DNA of 64,000 bases from Rhizomys pruinosus (Eukaryota; Chordata; Mammalia; Rodentia; Spalacidae). Location of the stretch: NCBI GenBank assembly GCA_009823505.1, contig VZQC01000286.1, positions 568,798 through 632,797 of the forward strand, in the 5' to 3' direction. Position 1 is the stretch's first letter; the number at the start of each line of letters is the position of its first letter. Made by a program: the position numbers and the translations under genes. Positions 31,236 to 43,930 of this stretch are shown here, one piece after another. A model generated the notes under the pieces. It did no database searches. It was not told where the DNA came from and saw only the letters and a program-made list of their open reading frames with translations.

Positions 31236-32211
31236 AGCAGATGTATATACCTTTGGAGAGAATAGGGCTCCACATCAGTGTTCAATGACAAAGAGTAGTT
31301 GTAGAAGGAGTTATGTTCATTGGATAATTTAGAAGCTGTGTTTCTTTTGAAATTTTTTTCAAAAGTGTGTGTGTGTGTGTGTTCCAGGTGTGGGTTATAA
31401 AAGAGAGGGCTTGAAGGTTATTATTTTATATTGATGTTCTCTTCAATAAAATTTATGTGTATTGATGTAGGTTTTCAGGAAAATGTTATACAAAGGATTG
31501 TAGCATTTTCTAATTCCTTCTTTAATACTCAAAGATTTTATAATCTCTAAAGGAAAAACAATAACAAGAGTAAAAGCATGCTAAAAAAAAAAAAAAGCCA
31601 ACTGGGTGCTTTGCAGAGGGAATAGTTTCTTCTCACGCTTGTATTCCTAGCATAACACTTGAGGAGCGCTGATAGCACAGCCTGCATTTAATTATTGAAA
31701 ACAATGTCAACATGAAATGGAAGCTCCCAATGCTGGCTTTCCTCTTCCATCAAAGAGCATTTAATTGCTAACGGATTCGAGTAAAGGATTGCAACAAAAA
31801 GGTTAATAGAAGCCATGTTGCTCTTGGCTTAATTCTGTCCTTTATTTTTTATGTCATTTGATGTTCACTTCAAAATTGAAAATTCAAATACATGTCACAA
31901 ACGTTGTGTATGCTACCTGTTAAGTACTCTACGGATGTCTACTTTTTATTAAATTCTGACAATATAGGCAGATAAGTCAAAACTAAAATGAACTTGACAA
32001 TTTATGTCACTGAATTTGAAATTTTATTTTAGACCTGTGTATCTGAACGGGTGGTAATGTATAAATTCCAATTCAAGTGCTCAATTTTTGAGATAGTGGA
32101 AGGGTTTGGGGTTAACAAAGACAAGGGTCATTTTTAGTGAATTTCCAGAGGGAACAATGGAAGTTAGCATTCAGTGTTCCTTACTGCCTCAATTGTTTTT
32201 TATAGCTATAC
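31236..32211. other. No gene; short TG run and A run
   Basis: TG run at 31366-31382 and an A run near 31583-31596. Otherwise nothing recognised. Confidence 0.5.
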
Positions 32212-32327
32212 ATCAAATTTATGCATATTTTATAGTAATATAAAATTAAAAGGGAAAAATGTGAATTCAGAATTATGATTTGAAATTAACATACAGTTTA
32301 TTTTTAGACATCATAATTTTGGTATAT

Positions 32328-32330
<3 letters not shown>
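32212..32330 (+). repeat. Short dispersed similarity to 57462-57575
   Basis: AGTAATATAAAATTAAAA followed by GGGAAAAATGTGA and AGTTTATTTTTAGACAT parallels 57480-57560 in the same order. Possibly a distal L1 3'-UTR remnant. Confidence 0.45.

Positions 32331-32362
<32 letters not shown>
32331..32362 (+). repeat. (AT)n microsatellite
   Basis: AT dinucleotide tract. The overlapping minus frames are repeat artefacts. Confidence 0.95.
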
Positions 32363-32365
<3 letters not shown>

Positions 32366-34230
32366 TATTTTGGAGCAATACAAATTGGAGGGAACAACTA
32401 CAATAAAAGGACTGGGATGAGGAACTGACTGAAACAGTAAACTTCTCCCCCAAATAATAAACCTCTGCATAAAAAAGTTTTCTGAGTTTTAAAAAACTCA
32501 GAAAAATATGCAACACATGTATGGCAGAATGCATGAACTTGGGTGGGTTGGGGTTATGGAAAAGGGAATTAGTCTAAATTGGAGTGAGAAATGTTGTATG
32601 AAATGCACAAAACTTCAATAAGAATATTTTTTAAATGTCCATGGTAGGGAAAGAATATGGGCTGTATAGAGGAATTCATGAACAAGATTGTCATGACATC
32701 ACTGGTTGTGCTCACACAAAATGCCCTACATATCCATGTAAGAAGAAAAGTAGGCAATATATGTAGTTTTTTTTTTTTTTCTCTAGAAGTCTACCTGAGA
32801 TTCAGAGCCCAGGAGGTTTACTGATTTAAGTTGACATGATTACCACCAGTAACTGCAATTACTGAAATTGCAAACTCTCTGAAGAAAGAATACAGGTATT
32901 TGGTTTCCCATGTGTGCACAGCAACCCCAGAGCATGGAGAACATTTCAGAATCTGATTTCCCAGAAACCAAGCAAGACCTAACCCTCCACCTCAGCTTTT
33001 CACAGGTGCTACCTGAGCTCTGCAGTCTTGGCAATTCCCTGGTGAGATGTATACATTTGTATGGCTGTTGTAATAGATAATTTTTGGTAAATGGGTTTGG
33101 GTTGAACTAGGTAGATCACACCATCTGCTCTTTGAGGACAGAGGCCTTGGGTTGTTCATCCATCTTTCCCTGCCAGCAAGAATGAGTGGTAGCACCCAAA
33201 TAGAAAGCCACTGAATACACGAATGGGAAATTTTGGATGTTTAGTTCAGTGTCTAACCTAAAAGCTGGATATTTGTTAGATTCTAATTTCCATGTGAATA
33301 TAATTTATAGGCAATAAAATCATTGTAGGAACAGAATTCTCACACCCTTATCCCACTAATCTTTAAATTACCCCCCATTTCTAGTATCTCTGGACTAACT
33401 GGGTAATTTCCAGCTACCAAATTAGTGGTGCAACAGTAATAATGAACATTATCCAGAATGAGCATGGCCTAGGTGGTTAGACATGCAAAGATAGTTGGTT
33501 TGCATTCTCATTGAGCATTGGCAGAGTTGTTAGTGACGGTCCCCAGTCCCCGACCCCACAACATGCCCTACTTTATGTTTAGTTATGATGTAGCAACTAT
33601 GCCTCAAGGAAGAACATTTTTTACGACAGAATATTACAGAAATAAAATCAATGACAAAAAAGAAGTAAGAGACTAGGGTGGGCTACTAACACTTAGATCA
33701 TTGGAAGTTCTTGACTGCAGGAGCTTGAGTTAGACTTGGTATGGACTTTTCATCTCCTTAACCTTGTATCCATCTTAAAAGAGCTAATTATAGGGTGATA
33801 GATACTGAGGCATAAGTCGTTTGTTGTTGCAGTACTAAGATGATTTAAAATCATATGGGGTTTTAGCTGAATATTTACAATAACCATATATGCATAGAGA
33901 TAACTGTATAGGAGCATAGACATACATAACCAGATTGCTTATGAAACAGAACCTCTGAATAGGACATCCACAGACATTTAAATATACATCTCTTTTTCCT
34001 TTTAAATTTAATTTCCTACAAGATGAATTTGTAAGAAATATATTGAAAATTGAATTGAATCATTAGAAATATTAAGATCATATTTTCTGAACTGTTTTCA
34101 GAAATGTGTAGGAAATGCTGTACAATTTCCATCAGAAAATTCAATAATGTACTTTAATCAAACATTATGCTTTCACAAAATTTACCATGTATACTTCATA
34201 TGTATCATGTCTTTTAAAATGTATGTGTTC

Positions 34231-34233
<3 letters not shown>
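32363..34233. other. No gene; one 13-bp-arm palindrome
   Basis: Holds the palindrome at 32478-32505 and a T run at 32768-32780. Small minus frames at 32569-33195 have no recognisable domain. Confidence 0.5.

Positions 34234-34265
<32 letters not shown>
34234..34265 (+). repeat. (TA)n microsatellite
   Basis: TA dinucleotide tract. Confidence 0.95.
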
Positions 34266-34268
<3 letters not shown>

Positions 34269-34299
34269 TTTCTTATTATTTTGTTGGGATTTTGGTTGC

Positions 34300-34478
34300 T
34301 TGTTTTTTTTTTTTCCTTTCTTTTGAAACAAGGTTTCCCTATACATAGCCCTGACTGCCTGACTGACTGGCCTGGAACAAGCTATGTAGTAGACCATTGC
34401 TGGCCCCAAACTCAGCAATTCTCTTATCATTGCTTCCTCAGTGCTGAAATTCCACTAATGTACCACCATTTCAAGCTT
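34300..34478 (-). mobile_element. Diverged B1-family SINE, minus strand
   Basis: T run, then TTGAAACAAGGTTTCCCTAT, a small GACTGCCTGACTGACTGG expansion, and TACCACCATTTCAAGC. Confidence 0.6.
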
Positions 34479-36403
34479 TGATTATGTGTATTTTAAATGA
34501 AGAATTACCACTAATATTTTCCACATATGTACACATAATTTTCCCATGAATGTACTAATCATCTTCCCAGATGGGCCTCAATAGAGCTGTACAGACCCAG
34601 TAACACAGTGGCTAATTTACAACCTGTAAATTACTGACCCTATCTCAGTGATTAGTGCTCTAGTCAGACCAGTGGCACTTAATTATTTGGACTCTGGCTC
34701 CCCAAAAGAGTCCTGCTTCTGGTATCTTTAACAGAAGGGAGAAAAAGATGTGGGTACATGGTTCTGAACTGAAATACAGAGCCAGAAAGGGTGAACATAT
34801 ACAACTGAGCGGTTGTCTTCTCTCAAGCACATTGTAGTACTGCCTGAGAGGAAAGGTGATTCTCTTAGTGTTGTGTTGCTTGTGACTTTTAAACATAGAA
34901 AAGTGTTCTGAAGTTATGCACTCTAAATCTTCTCTCCCTTAATTTCCAAAACTTTATAAATCAAGTAAAAATTTACAGCTACTTTTATGTGGATTTTCTA
35001 CAATGTTATTAAATGTCATAAACTTTTCAATGACAATTCTGTATTTCTTTTCAATTCCTTCATCTTTCAAATCCTATCAAGTATTTTAATAACTTTTATA
35101 AAGTTACTGTTTTCAACTTATGGATGTATTTTATTTTGTAAGATGTTTCACTTGACTTACAAACCAACTTTTCAGTTGGCAAACTGGTCACCAATTCTAA
35201 ACCCATTATTCAGACACACATTTTAAATTAGAATTCCATTGCTACAGTATTATTATGCCAATTTTTAAAAGTAATACAAATTAATTATAATATAAATATA
35301 TAAAGATTAATTATAAGCTTAATAAAAATTTAATGCAATCATATTAATATTGGCTTGGTCTTTATTCAACCATGTGACACTGGTAAAAACTACAATTGCT
35401 GTTAATAGCCCAATGATTTCTTGACTGGGGCTTTTCAATATTTCAAGTACAGAAGAATCACATGGGGTTCTTTTGAAAATGTCGGTTTGGATTCAGTAGG
35501 GCTGGACCTGTGTGTGACCTGGCTTTTTTTGCTGGCTGCAGGGGTTCTTAAAGCTGCTGGTATGGTGACCATACTTGAATAGTGAGGTCTCAGATTCAAG
35601 TGGCATTTAACATCCTTCTTCCATTTGCTCATAGATTACTTCTTCCCCGCTGAGATGTTTAACTTCCTTCACAGTTTGATTAGTTTTGCATTTCTTTGAC
35701 TCTCTTAGCACATTGAAATGTCACTTCCATTAGACTCTGTGCACTTCTCCAGGCTTTGTGTCACTGTGGTCACAAAATTAAAAGAACCATTGAAGATTCA
35801 AATTACTCTGACTCGTTTAAAAAGAAAAAGATTGTTTTGAAATAAATGCATAGAATCATTTCACTGGAAAGAGAATTAGAAAGGATGGGGCATTGTGGTT
35901 GCTTGAGTGCCAATTTTAACTGTGCTGGGTGAATATGAATTTTTCATAAATATGAAATACAGTGTTTAAAAATGTGGTTCTTGCATTCAAACAATTTTTA
36001 GATCATCTCTAGGTACTCTCTATTGATTGATAAGAGGTATATTTCTTTTTTCTTTTAAATTTGGTTTCTGAAACATAATGCCTGCTCCCATGAGTTGTTT
36101 CTGTTAGGAAATATAGCTTTCTAGACAATATTTTCCTGTCAAGTAACTGAGAAGCAAGGGGTCTCATACAATATGTGAGCTTTAGGTTGATCTCGCAAAT
36201 TCCCCGCCAGCCTTTTCATTCCCATTGCAACAAATAAACAAAATTTAAATTTTGAGAGGAAACTGTGTGTGTACATGCATGCACCTACACACATCTATGT
36301 TTCTGTGTTTTCTTATTTGAACAGTGATGGTGATGAGACACTAAGAGCAAGCAGTGAGAAGTGAATTTGAGCTATTGGGAGCACATTCATCACTCTGTGA
36401 TTT

Positions 36404-36406
<3 letters not shown>
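34479..36406. other. No supported feature
   Basis: AT-rich unique-looking DNA. Scattered 60-80-codon frames on both strands show no family. Confidence 0.5.

Positions 36407-36444
<38 letters not shown>
36407..36444 (+). repeat. (AC)n microsatellite
   Basis: Nineteen AC units. The 95-residue frame at 36354-36641 runs through it. Confidence 0.95.
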
Positions 36445-36446
<2 letters not shown>

Positions 36447-38227
36447 AACGGCCTGATTACTGGTTTAGCCCTGTGGGCAGTTGCATTTGGCAGCAGAGTT
36501 TTAGAACAAATGATCCAGCTCCAGGAGTCTCAAAGAGCTGTGCTCTGCCACCTGCCCCAATATGCCAAATGCAGACACAGGTGGATGATGAAAAGCAGAG
36601 AGAGGAGATTTAAACCACCTATTGGGGAGAGGAACAGATAAAGAGGTCTATGGACCTTAAGTTCATCTTTGAGGTACTGGCATGAGTTTTAGATTTAAAT
36701 AAAGACTAGTAGTGTGAGGGGACTGGAAGGAGAGTGCATAATTATGTGGTCCTGGTCACGGTATACTCTAGTTGGTCATTTTTTCAGTTCTAGACATCAA
36801 GGTGATTGAAAGAAGTCCTGACTGTTATCATTGCTCTAGGTGGTTCAACCTGGTTTCTATGATATGGTCACTTTTGCAGTGTATGGTCTCAGCACCATAG
36901 ATAGTTGCCCTCCTGAGAGATGGTATGGTTGAGTTTATCACATTTCTGGTTTTGCAAGGTGGTCCGAGAAGTTGTTACACCTGACATTATTTGAGGAGAG
37001 TGCTTTAATCACCAGGAGATAATTAATTCTGCTTTCCAATGCAGCATTGCCAGTAGAACTAATTGTCTTAATTTGGAAGTGATCTCTCCCATGAGGCTCT
37101 GCTATTGCTGAAATTCCAGATTACTGCAGGTTGAAGACAATAACTAGGAGACCTTTAGTGTCTGTTCGGGAACCTAGAACAGGACACTGTAAAACACTCA
37201 GTTATTCTTTGTGCCTTCAACCTTGAAGGGGAATGAGATAGGTTAGATACCACAAGTTTCTAGCCAGGCACTCACTGAGTGATTAACATGCCTACATTCA
37301 GCAGTAAACAGGTGACCCAAAGTAATGGAGACTGATGCAAAGTAAAAGTGGTGATCCTGGCCCAGGGAGGAGTCAAAGGTGCTCAGTAAAAGCAGTTTCT
37401 AACTACCTGTTATACCACCTTATAGGACTGAATTCTCTCATAGAATTTATAGGAGCATATCTATGTTCATCCTGCCAGTAGTAAGTTTTCTTTTTTTTAG
37501 TTTAAAACCACAGATGCCTAGAAGAAGCAATTTCACTTCTAGAATACTGCCAAAATTATTCTACAGGTGTGCAGTTTGGTTCCAGAATGTTCACTGTGGC
37601 AGCATTTGCAATAGTATCAGTATGTCATCTGAAATTTACTGTCTGGTAGTCCTTTAAATGTGTGTCATGTGTGTGCCACCTTCCACTAGATGTTCTTCTC
37701 CTGGACTAGGGCTCGCAACTCCACCGTACTGAAACCAGCAGACTAACAGTCCCCAGGCTTGAGCCCAAAGCAGGGAGGAGGAGGGAACGGTGGAAGTAAG
37801 ACCCAGAGAGAAAAAGAAGATGGATTTGTACAGACCAGGAGTAATTCCACAAGGGGGAAAAAAACTCGCTTTGATGTTGTAACTCTGGGTATTTTATACA
37901 AAACCTTGGAGGGAGCTGGGACACACAGAATTGGGTGTTGGGACAGGTTGGGACAGGCGGTACTTCAGACAATTTGCTCCAGATCAATGATTTGCCCTAA
38001 GGCATCAAAGACAGTTGGGCTCCTGGGCAGGTTTCACAGGTTTTACAGGTAAGCAGGATATCAGCAGGGGTCCAGGCTTGGAGGCTGGTTGCTGACTCTC
38101 TTAAGTGTTTCTGCGAAAATAATACCTACATCAGTATGATTGTTAATGTATTTGGAATACTATTCAGTCCTTCTAAATCTGCATTAATCACTGTGGAATT
38201 GACTTACATGATTGTTAAATATGTATA
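36445..38227. other. No gene; short GGTTGGGACA duplication
   Basis: GGGACAGGTTGGGACAGG near 37939 is a small tandem. The 37680-38060 block is slightly GC-richer, with overlapping frames on both strands (37706-38052), but shows no domain. An old LTR is possible but unsupported. Confidence 0.4.
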
Positions 38228-38475
38228 GCAGGTTGCTAGGAAGATGGCTTAGTAGTTCAGACCACTTTTTGCTCTTGGGGGGTCCCAAGTTTAGTTCTTA
38301 GCTCCCATGTCTAGCAGCTTTACAGCCTCCTATAATTCCAGTTCCAGGGGATCTGATGCTCCTCTGGCCTCTGTGGGGCCAGGCAATCATGTGGTGCACT
38401 TGTATACACACAAGCAAAAGACTTACATAACACGTTCATAAATAAATGAATAAATAAATAAGTAGATAAATAAAT
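38228..38475 (+). mobile_element. SINE B2 with (AAAT)n tail
   Basis: GGAAGATGGCTTAGTAGTTC at the head, AGTTCCAGGGGATCTGATGC in the body and AAATAAATAAGTAGATAAAT at the tail. Confidence 0.85.
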
Positions 38476-38499
38476 AATTTTTTTGTTCTAGCATTTTTT

Positions 38500-39815
38500 C
38501 CTTCTATTACTTCTTTATTTTTTCATTTTTTAACAATAAGTAATAATTTATGAGTACAAGCATCCTTCATGTAAAACCAATTTGCAAGCAGTTGTGCCCA
38601 AACTCACACAGCCCAAGGGTCCCACCATCCAGCTACGGGGGGTTGTATGTACAATCAAGTTGATCAAATAAGTGTCCAGTCTATATTCCTGTAGTTTCAT
38701 CATTCACCCCAATCGCAGCCCTTACATTCTACCATGCCCCCTGTTCCACAGATTGTTCCCTAGGCTTAGAAAAGGGGCACAGGTGTACAAGAAGCAAAAC
38801 AGTCTACTTTCTCTGGAGCTGTCGTTTGGGACTCTGGTCAATTCTGGCTGTTTCCTTTCATGGGCTGACAGTTTGTCTAGGAATAACCTTTCAATCCTAC
38901 TACTGAAGCACCAACAATTAGATATATAGGTATTTAAACAGTATTAATTGTTATGGTAGGTTACTTTGGTATAGACACAGGTGTTTGGATGGTATGTTAA
39001 TCCATGAATTATGTTTTTTTCTGTAAAATATGCCAGGGTCTTACTGTGGCTTATAACATCTCCTAACCACTAGATGATGTAAGCTTGTGGCATCAGCTGT
39101 GGGTTATTCCTCCAAGTAGAGAGCTAATAGCCAATTAGATTTGGGATATACAGACATATGGCTGCCACTGCTGCACAGTATTTCCAGGCAGGTGAGGTGT
39201 AGCTGGTGCTGACGGAGGAGTCTTGCTTGACTCAAGGAGACCTATATTTGCTTTATTGGTTTAGTGGCCTTTGGTAACACTCTCTGGTATTCCAGAGACC
39301 AACTGTACACTTGCAAGTGCGGTCTCAATACATCTTTCCCATGCTTACATCAGGTCTTCGACAGCAGGGCCTTATGGCCTTTCTTCTTGCAGGTATCCCA
39401 GTTTACAGGTAAGAAGCCTTTACCTTTTGGGGGGGGCTTGGATCCCCTGGCCAACATCTCCTTGGTAGAATAATCCATTGCTGATATCAGAGCTCTCCTG
39501 TATTAATATATTTTGCTTAAATGCACAGCTTAAGGAGACTTTAGTATTATATTTGGATCTGAATAGAGAATAATCCTTTTCACAGTTCCTATGTCTATTA
39601 GTCAATTAAAGAATGCAGTTTTACCGGTTTTATAAGAGACTAACTCTGTAACAGTTGGCTCCGATTTACAGTTAGAGAACAACTTCATCATCATCATATT
39701 CCTCCTTGTTCTATGAAGGGGAGTTAAGAAAGTCTCTTGTATTAAAACTTTGAGGCACCTAGAAGGTAAGTTTCATTAGGACTCATTATAAATAGTTGTT
39801 ACAAGTAGGATCCAC
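38500..39815 (+). repeat. Unclassified 1.25-kb interspersed repeat, copy B
   Basis: Aligns over its length with the reverse complement of 22607-23860. The shared part runs from AGTCTATATTCCTGTAG (about 38678) to TTCATTAGGACTCATTATAA (about 39773). Copy B has no TA array and shows many substitutions, so the two copies are not a recent duplication. A C6T6-type tract at 40055-40065 (purine-rich on the minus strand) lies 240 bp beyond. Frames at 38672-38929 and 39264-39605 are not shared by copy A. Confidence 0.7.
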
Positions 39816-40645
39816 TGAGGGGTTTGATGCCTGTAGCAGTCTGAGTCTTTTCTTCCTTTCAATGTTCATAGGGACCAACTTTTCTGCTGGCACTTCCTTG
39901 TACATCCTACACAATGCAAAGCTATATCTTTTCTTTCTCAGCCGTTAAGGTGGTGACATTTTGACATGTGGGAACATACAAATCTTTTCCCATAGTTAGT
40001 TTTAAGATTTAAATTGCAACGTTTTTGACAAAAAGTTTTCATATATAACTGTATCCCCCCTTTTTATTTTAGGTTTTTATTTTTTGACCCATGAGTTTCA
40101 AAAAGGCAGTTGTAGTACACATACCTATAGGCAGTAATCAAGGTGCAGATTTCATCAAATTCACCCAAGCTGTTTTGGGTGACTGTATGTCATTAACTTG
40201 GGAAGCAAACTTAATTCCTTCAGTTAAATCATCCTACAGGTAAAAGAGAATGCTACAAGATGATACTGTACAACAGAAAAATTATAGAGAACATTTGTAT
40301 GTGCCAATCCCAGAGTTATTGTTATACAGATATAAATAAATATTTTTAAAAATGATAAAGGAAGGTTCAAAAAGATGTTAGAGTAGAATAGAGCAAAATG
40401 AGCAAGGAACATGTATTTATGGTTTTCAAAGCAAATTAATATCTCTTAAAGAGATATAAAATACACATATGGTAATGAATGAACTTGTGAAATATGACAA
40501 TGGTTCAAAGAAAAACTGAAAGAAACAAGTACATATCATCAATATTGAAGTGAATTTGCAAATAAAATCAGAATCAGGCAATCTGGAAATGTGTATTTTC
40601 TGGTTTAGAATATAAGCAAGCCAGTTTCCCTCAAAACACAAGTTT
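39816..40645. other. No gene; pyrimidine tract at 40054-40067
   Basis: ATCCCCCCTTTTTATTTTAG reads as a purine tract on the minus strand and could be a retroviral polypurine tract beside the unclassified repeat. No internal retroviral coding sequence seen. Confidence 0.35.
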
Positions 40646-40646
40646 T

Positions 40647-40647
40647 C

Positions 40648-40693
<46 letters not shown>

Positions 40694-40747
40694 ACTTCTA
40701 TCTATATTAATGTATCAATCTATTTATCTATCTCTATCATCTACCTA

Positions 40748-40781
<34 letters not shown>

Positions 40782-40790
40782 ATCTATCAC
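40647..40790 (+). repeat. (TCTA)n microsatellite with (TGTC)n interruption
   Basis: Clean TCTA to 40693, then imperfect TCTA/TGTC/ATCA units. Confidence 0.9.
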
Positions 40791-40874
40791 CTATATAGTT
40801 TAAGGAATAAGAATGGAAAAGTTACTGAGGACATATAGATTTTGTGTTATTTTTCCCTATTTCCAATTTGTATT

Positions 40875-41030
40875 GTCATAGGTTTCTTTTGAGACAGGGG
40901 CTCCCTGTAGCCATGCCTGTGTGGAATTCTCTGTGTAGTCCAGGCTGGTCTCAATCTCACAGAGATCCACCTATCTTTGCTTCCTGAGTGCTGGTATTAA
41001 AGTTGTGCATTACCATGCATGATTCACTAT
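40875..41030 (-). mobile_element. SINE B1, minus strand, diverged
   Basis: TTTTGAGACAGGGGCTCCCT to TGTGCATTACCATGCATG. Confidence 0.8.
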
Positions 41031-42080
41031 AGTATTTATAAGAGCATGTGAGATTTTTTTCATAATCAGAAAAATATCAACTATATTGAAAAATAATTAG
41101 AAACCAACTCATATTTTAGCTAATCCTTCAACAACAGGATCCAAAATAATCTGACAAAAAATCAGTGTCTGCTAAGAATGTGTGCTGGAGTATGTAAGTC
41201 TAGTCAATGTCTTACATACTGACCCCACTTCTGGTTAATTCTCCAACTGATTCCTTTAGTTTTAAGATTCACATATTTCCACTTGTAAGAGACAGTGATG
41301 AAAACAAGTTATATGAGCAAAGCAGAGGTGTTTTAACTTTAACATTCAATAAATTATGTGCCAAGATGATTGCGATGTTTTCTCTGTCTTTTTTGGGTGA
41401 GTTAGGAAAACTTCTATTTACTAATGAGTGCTTTATGGAAGGGACAGGGGAGCCTGGCAATGGCAGGGCATGGGTGTTCCCATAGCTGTGAAGGATAACA
41501 AAGAGGAATGAATCCATGCTTCTGGCCTTCATGCTTCCCTCGTTGGGGGATTTAGTAGAGAAGTGATTTGAAAATTAAATACAACTCTTCCCCCTAGTTC
41601 TATAGTTGTAAAGGGATAATAAACAGGCTTATGACTTAATGTGATTTGTGAAGTGTTTACCCAGATATCGGTGTTTGCCTGGATATTTGTCATCTTGCTC
41701 TGTTATTGATGATTCTGTTCTTTTTGTCCCTCTCAACCCATGACACTTCTGAACTAGTCCTCAATTTCTCCTTCTGGGTGCCAGGTTTTTTTTTTAATTC
41801 TCATCCTAGTTAAAGAGAAATTTGCATAGAACTTGAACCACACATGCACTTCAGTTATGCATCTTATTGACAGCATATATGACATGGTTGAGCAAATCCT
41901 CATAGTTTATGACTCAGATAGCATTAGTTGAGCATCAGTTCTTTACACTCTTTGGTATAGCTTGGGGTTGTTGGGTGTGCTGGAACCATAATTTTTTTGT
42001 TGGTTAGATAAACTGAGCAATATTTAATATAAACTATTTTCTAACAGTAGAATGGATGTAAGTGGTTATAGATTTGTTTT
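41031..42080. other. No supported feature
   Basis: Frames 41207-41485 and 41269-41532 overlap on opposite strands and show no domain. Confidence 0.5.
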
Positions 42081-42084
42081 TCCT

Positions 42085-42305
42085 TTAAATATTTTATTTA
42101 TTATTTCTAATTATGTGTATGAACATATTGCCTGCATATACCTAAGTGCACCCATGTCATGAAATGCCTGAGGAGGTCAGAAGAGGGCACCAGGTCCCCT
42201 GGAAGTGGAATTATGGATGGTTGTTAGCTGCCATGTGGGTGTTGGGAATTCGACCCAGGTTCCCTGCAAGAGCAGCTCTTAACCACTGAACAATCTCTCT
42301 GGCCC
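42085..42305 (-). mobile_element. SINE B2, minus strand
   Basis: GGTCCCCTGGAAGTGGAATT, GGTTGTTAGCTGCCATGTGG and AGCAGCTCTTAACCACTGAA in reverse B2 order. Confidence 0.85.
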
Positions 42306-42529
42306 CTTGTTTTGCCTTTATAAGGAACCATTAACTTATAACCCATTGAGGAGTAGTATCCACATTTGAGATGGAAGTTCTAAGTTGTAAGTTCTAAGAA
42401 ATGTCATGTATCCCTCCCATAAAAACCTAAAGGCTCCTGGCCTTAGAGAAGAATGAGATAGCAAAGGAAATCAGTGATGAATTTTGTCTTTGGTGACCAT
42501 TAGGTGAGTGTCTCTGCAAAGTATATGTC

Positions 42530-42910
42530 TACCTGGTTCCTGTGAATGTAGCCTTATTTGGAAATAGAGTCACTGTAGATGTAATCAATACTAGATCAGG
42601 ATGGAATGTAACCTAATGACCGCTATGTTAATGAGAAGGACATGTGGATCCATGTCACAGAGATATGGAGTGTAAGATGCCATACAATATTGGAGTGGAA
42701 GAACAATCTCATGAATGTGCAAGCAAAGGACTGGCAAGGCCACTGACACCCACCAGAAGGTAGGCAGGCAAGGACATATTGGTGCCTTTCAAGTTGTTCC
42801 TTTGAGTTTGAAGAAGGAGCATGAGCCAAAGAAATCTTGACTGTAAGAGAATAAGCTTCTGCTATTTTAGGTCATCTATTTGTTGTCATTTATGACTCTC
42901 ATAGGAAATC
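42530..42910 (+). mobile_element. MLT1-type ERVL-MaLR LTR
   Basis: The blocks GTGAATGTAGCCTTATTTGG, AATAGAGTCACTGTAGATGT, AGCCAAAGAAATCTTG and TTCTGCTATTTTAGGTC follow the MLT1 LTR consensus order (TATTTGGAAATAGGGTC-type box near the start, TTTCTGTTGTTTAAGCC-type box near the end). An old mammalian LTR with no coding part. Confidence 0.65.
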
Positions 42911-42961
42911 ATTACAGTGTCCCCTTCTTCATAATGATGTTCTCATCCTTTTCTATCTTTG

Positions 42962-43045
42962 TTATTTATGTCAGTGCTAGAGATTGAACCAACCCCCTTG
43001 CATCTACTAGGCAAGTAGTCTACACGGCAACACTTCCGCAGCCTC
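42962..43045 (-). mobile_element. ID-type SINE, minus strand
   Basis: GTGCTAGAGATTGAACCAAC then CTACTAGGCAAGTAGTCTAC is reverse ID. Confidence 0.6.
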
Positions 43046-43499
43046 TATTTCTTTTATTTTCTCCTGCCTCTTGCTTATTTTGTACTCTTATAAATTTATT
43101 CTTGTGTAAATCAAGGCTGAGAATGGTAAGTAGAATTAATTCTAGGATATTGAGCAGGAAGTATTTGAGTATAGAGAATTATCTGCTTATATTCTGTTGG
43201 GAGAATTAAGGAAAGTGAAGGAAACTAGCTAGTATCAAGAAATAAACTGAAGCAAATACAAGAACTTACCACCCAGAACCTTAGCAGGTCCTAGCATTTA
43301 AAGTGGCCATTCTTGCAAGATACGAACAAAACTATACACATGTCATGTGTACATGCCCACACATCTGATTCCAGCAGAAAGCAGAATTGTCTTCCTTTCC
43401 TTTTTTTTCCCTATCAGTTCTATCCTGATGACTTCCATTTGCTCACTGTAAATGAGAACGCTTTTGCCCAGGTGAACTACGAAGCTTCAGTCTCCTAGT

Positions 43500-43930
43500 C
43501 TCAATGGTACTGTAGATTTAACCATCCTGGTGGGAATGAAGGCACTCTAAGGAGACACTTATGCCCCCCTCTTTGGCTGTGGTATTACTGATCCAATATG
43601 TCTCAAGAAAGTGGGAGAAGGAACCTGGTCTCAGCCAAAGTAGGAACATTCTCCAGGAAGATCTTTCAGACCACTTTGCAGGAGAGACCAGAACCAAGAT
43701 AACCTGGATCATGGCCTAACTACACCCTGGCTAGGACCTCTCGTCTTTGCATGCTTCTTGCTCTCTCTTTAAACATAAACCTCATGTTAGGATCTCCAGT
43801 GAAAGAACTGGGAACGTCATCAGACCTCTTTGTACTTCTTCACATTGTATACATGCTGAATAAATCTCCTTTCTCTGAATTCAACTATTATTCCTCTGTT
43901 TAACTGGCTCATTAAGGACAGGTGGCTGAG
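43500..43930 (+). mobile_element. Possible ERV LTR
   Basis: TTGCTCTCTCTTTAAACATA, then TGAATAAATCTCCTTTCTCT about 100 bases on, then a short U5-like end, fits LTR architecture (TATA-like box, AATAAA). I see neither terminal repeats nor a target duplication, so this is a weak call. Confidence 0.3.

Noticed and set aside
37706..38052. GC-richer block as an exon or LTR
   Set aside because: Overlapping frames on both strands, no domain, no visible terminal repeats or target duplication.
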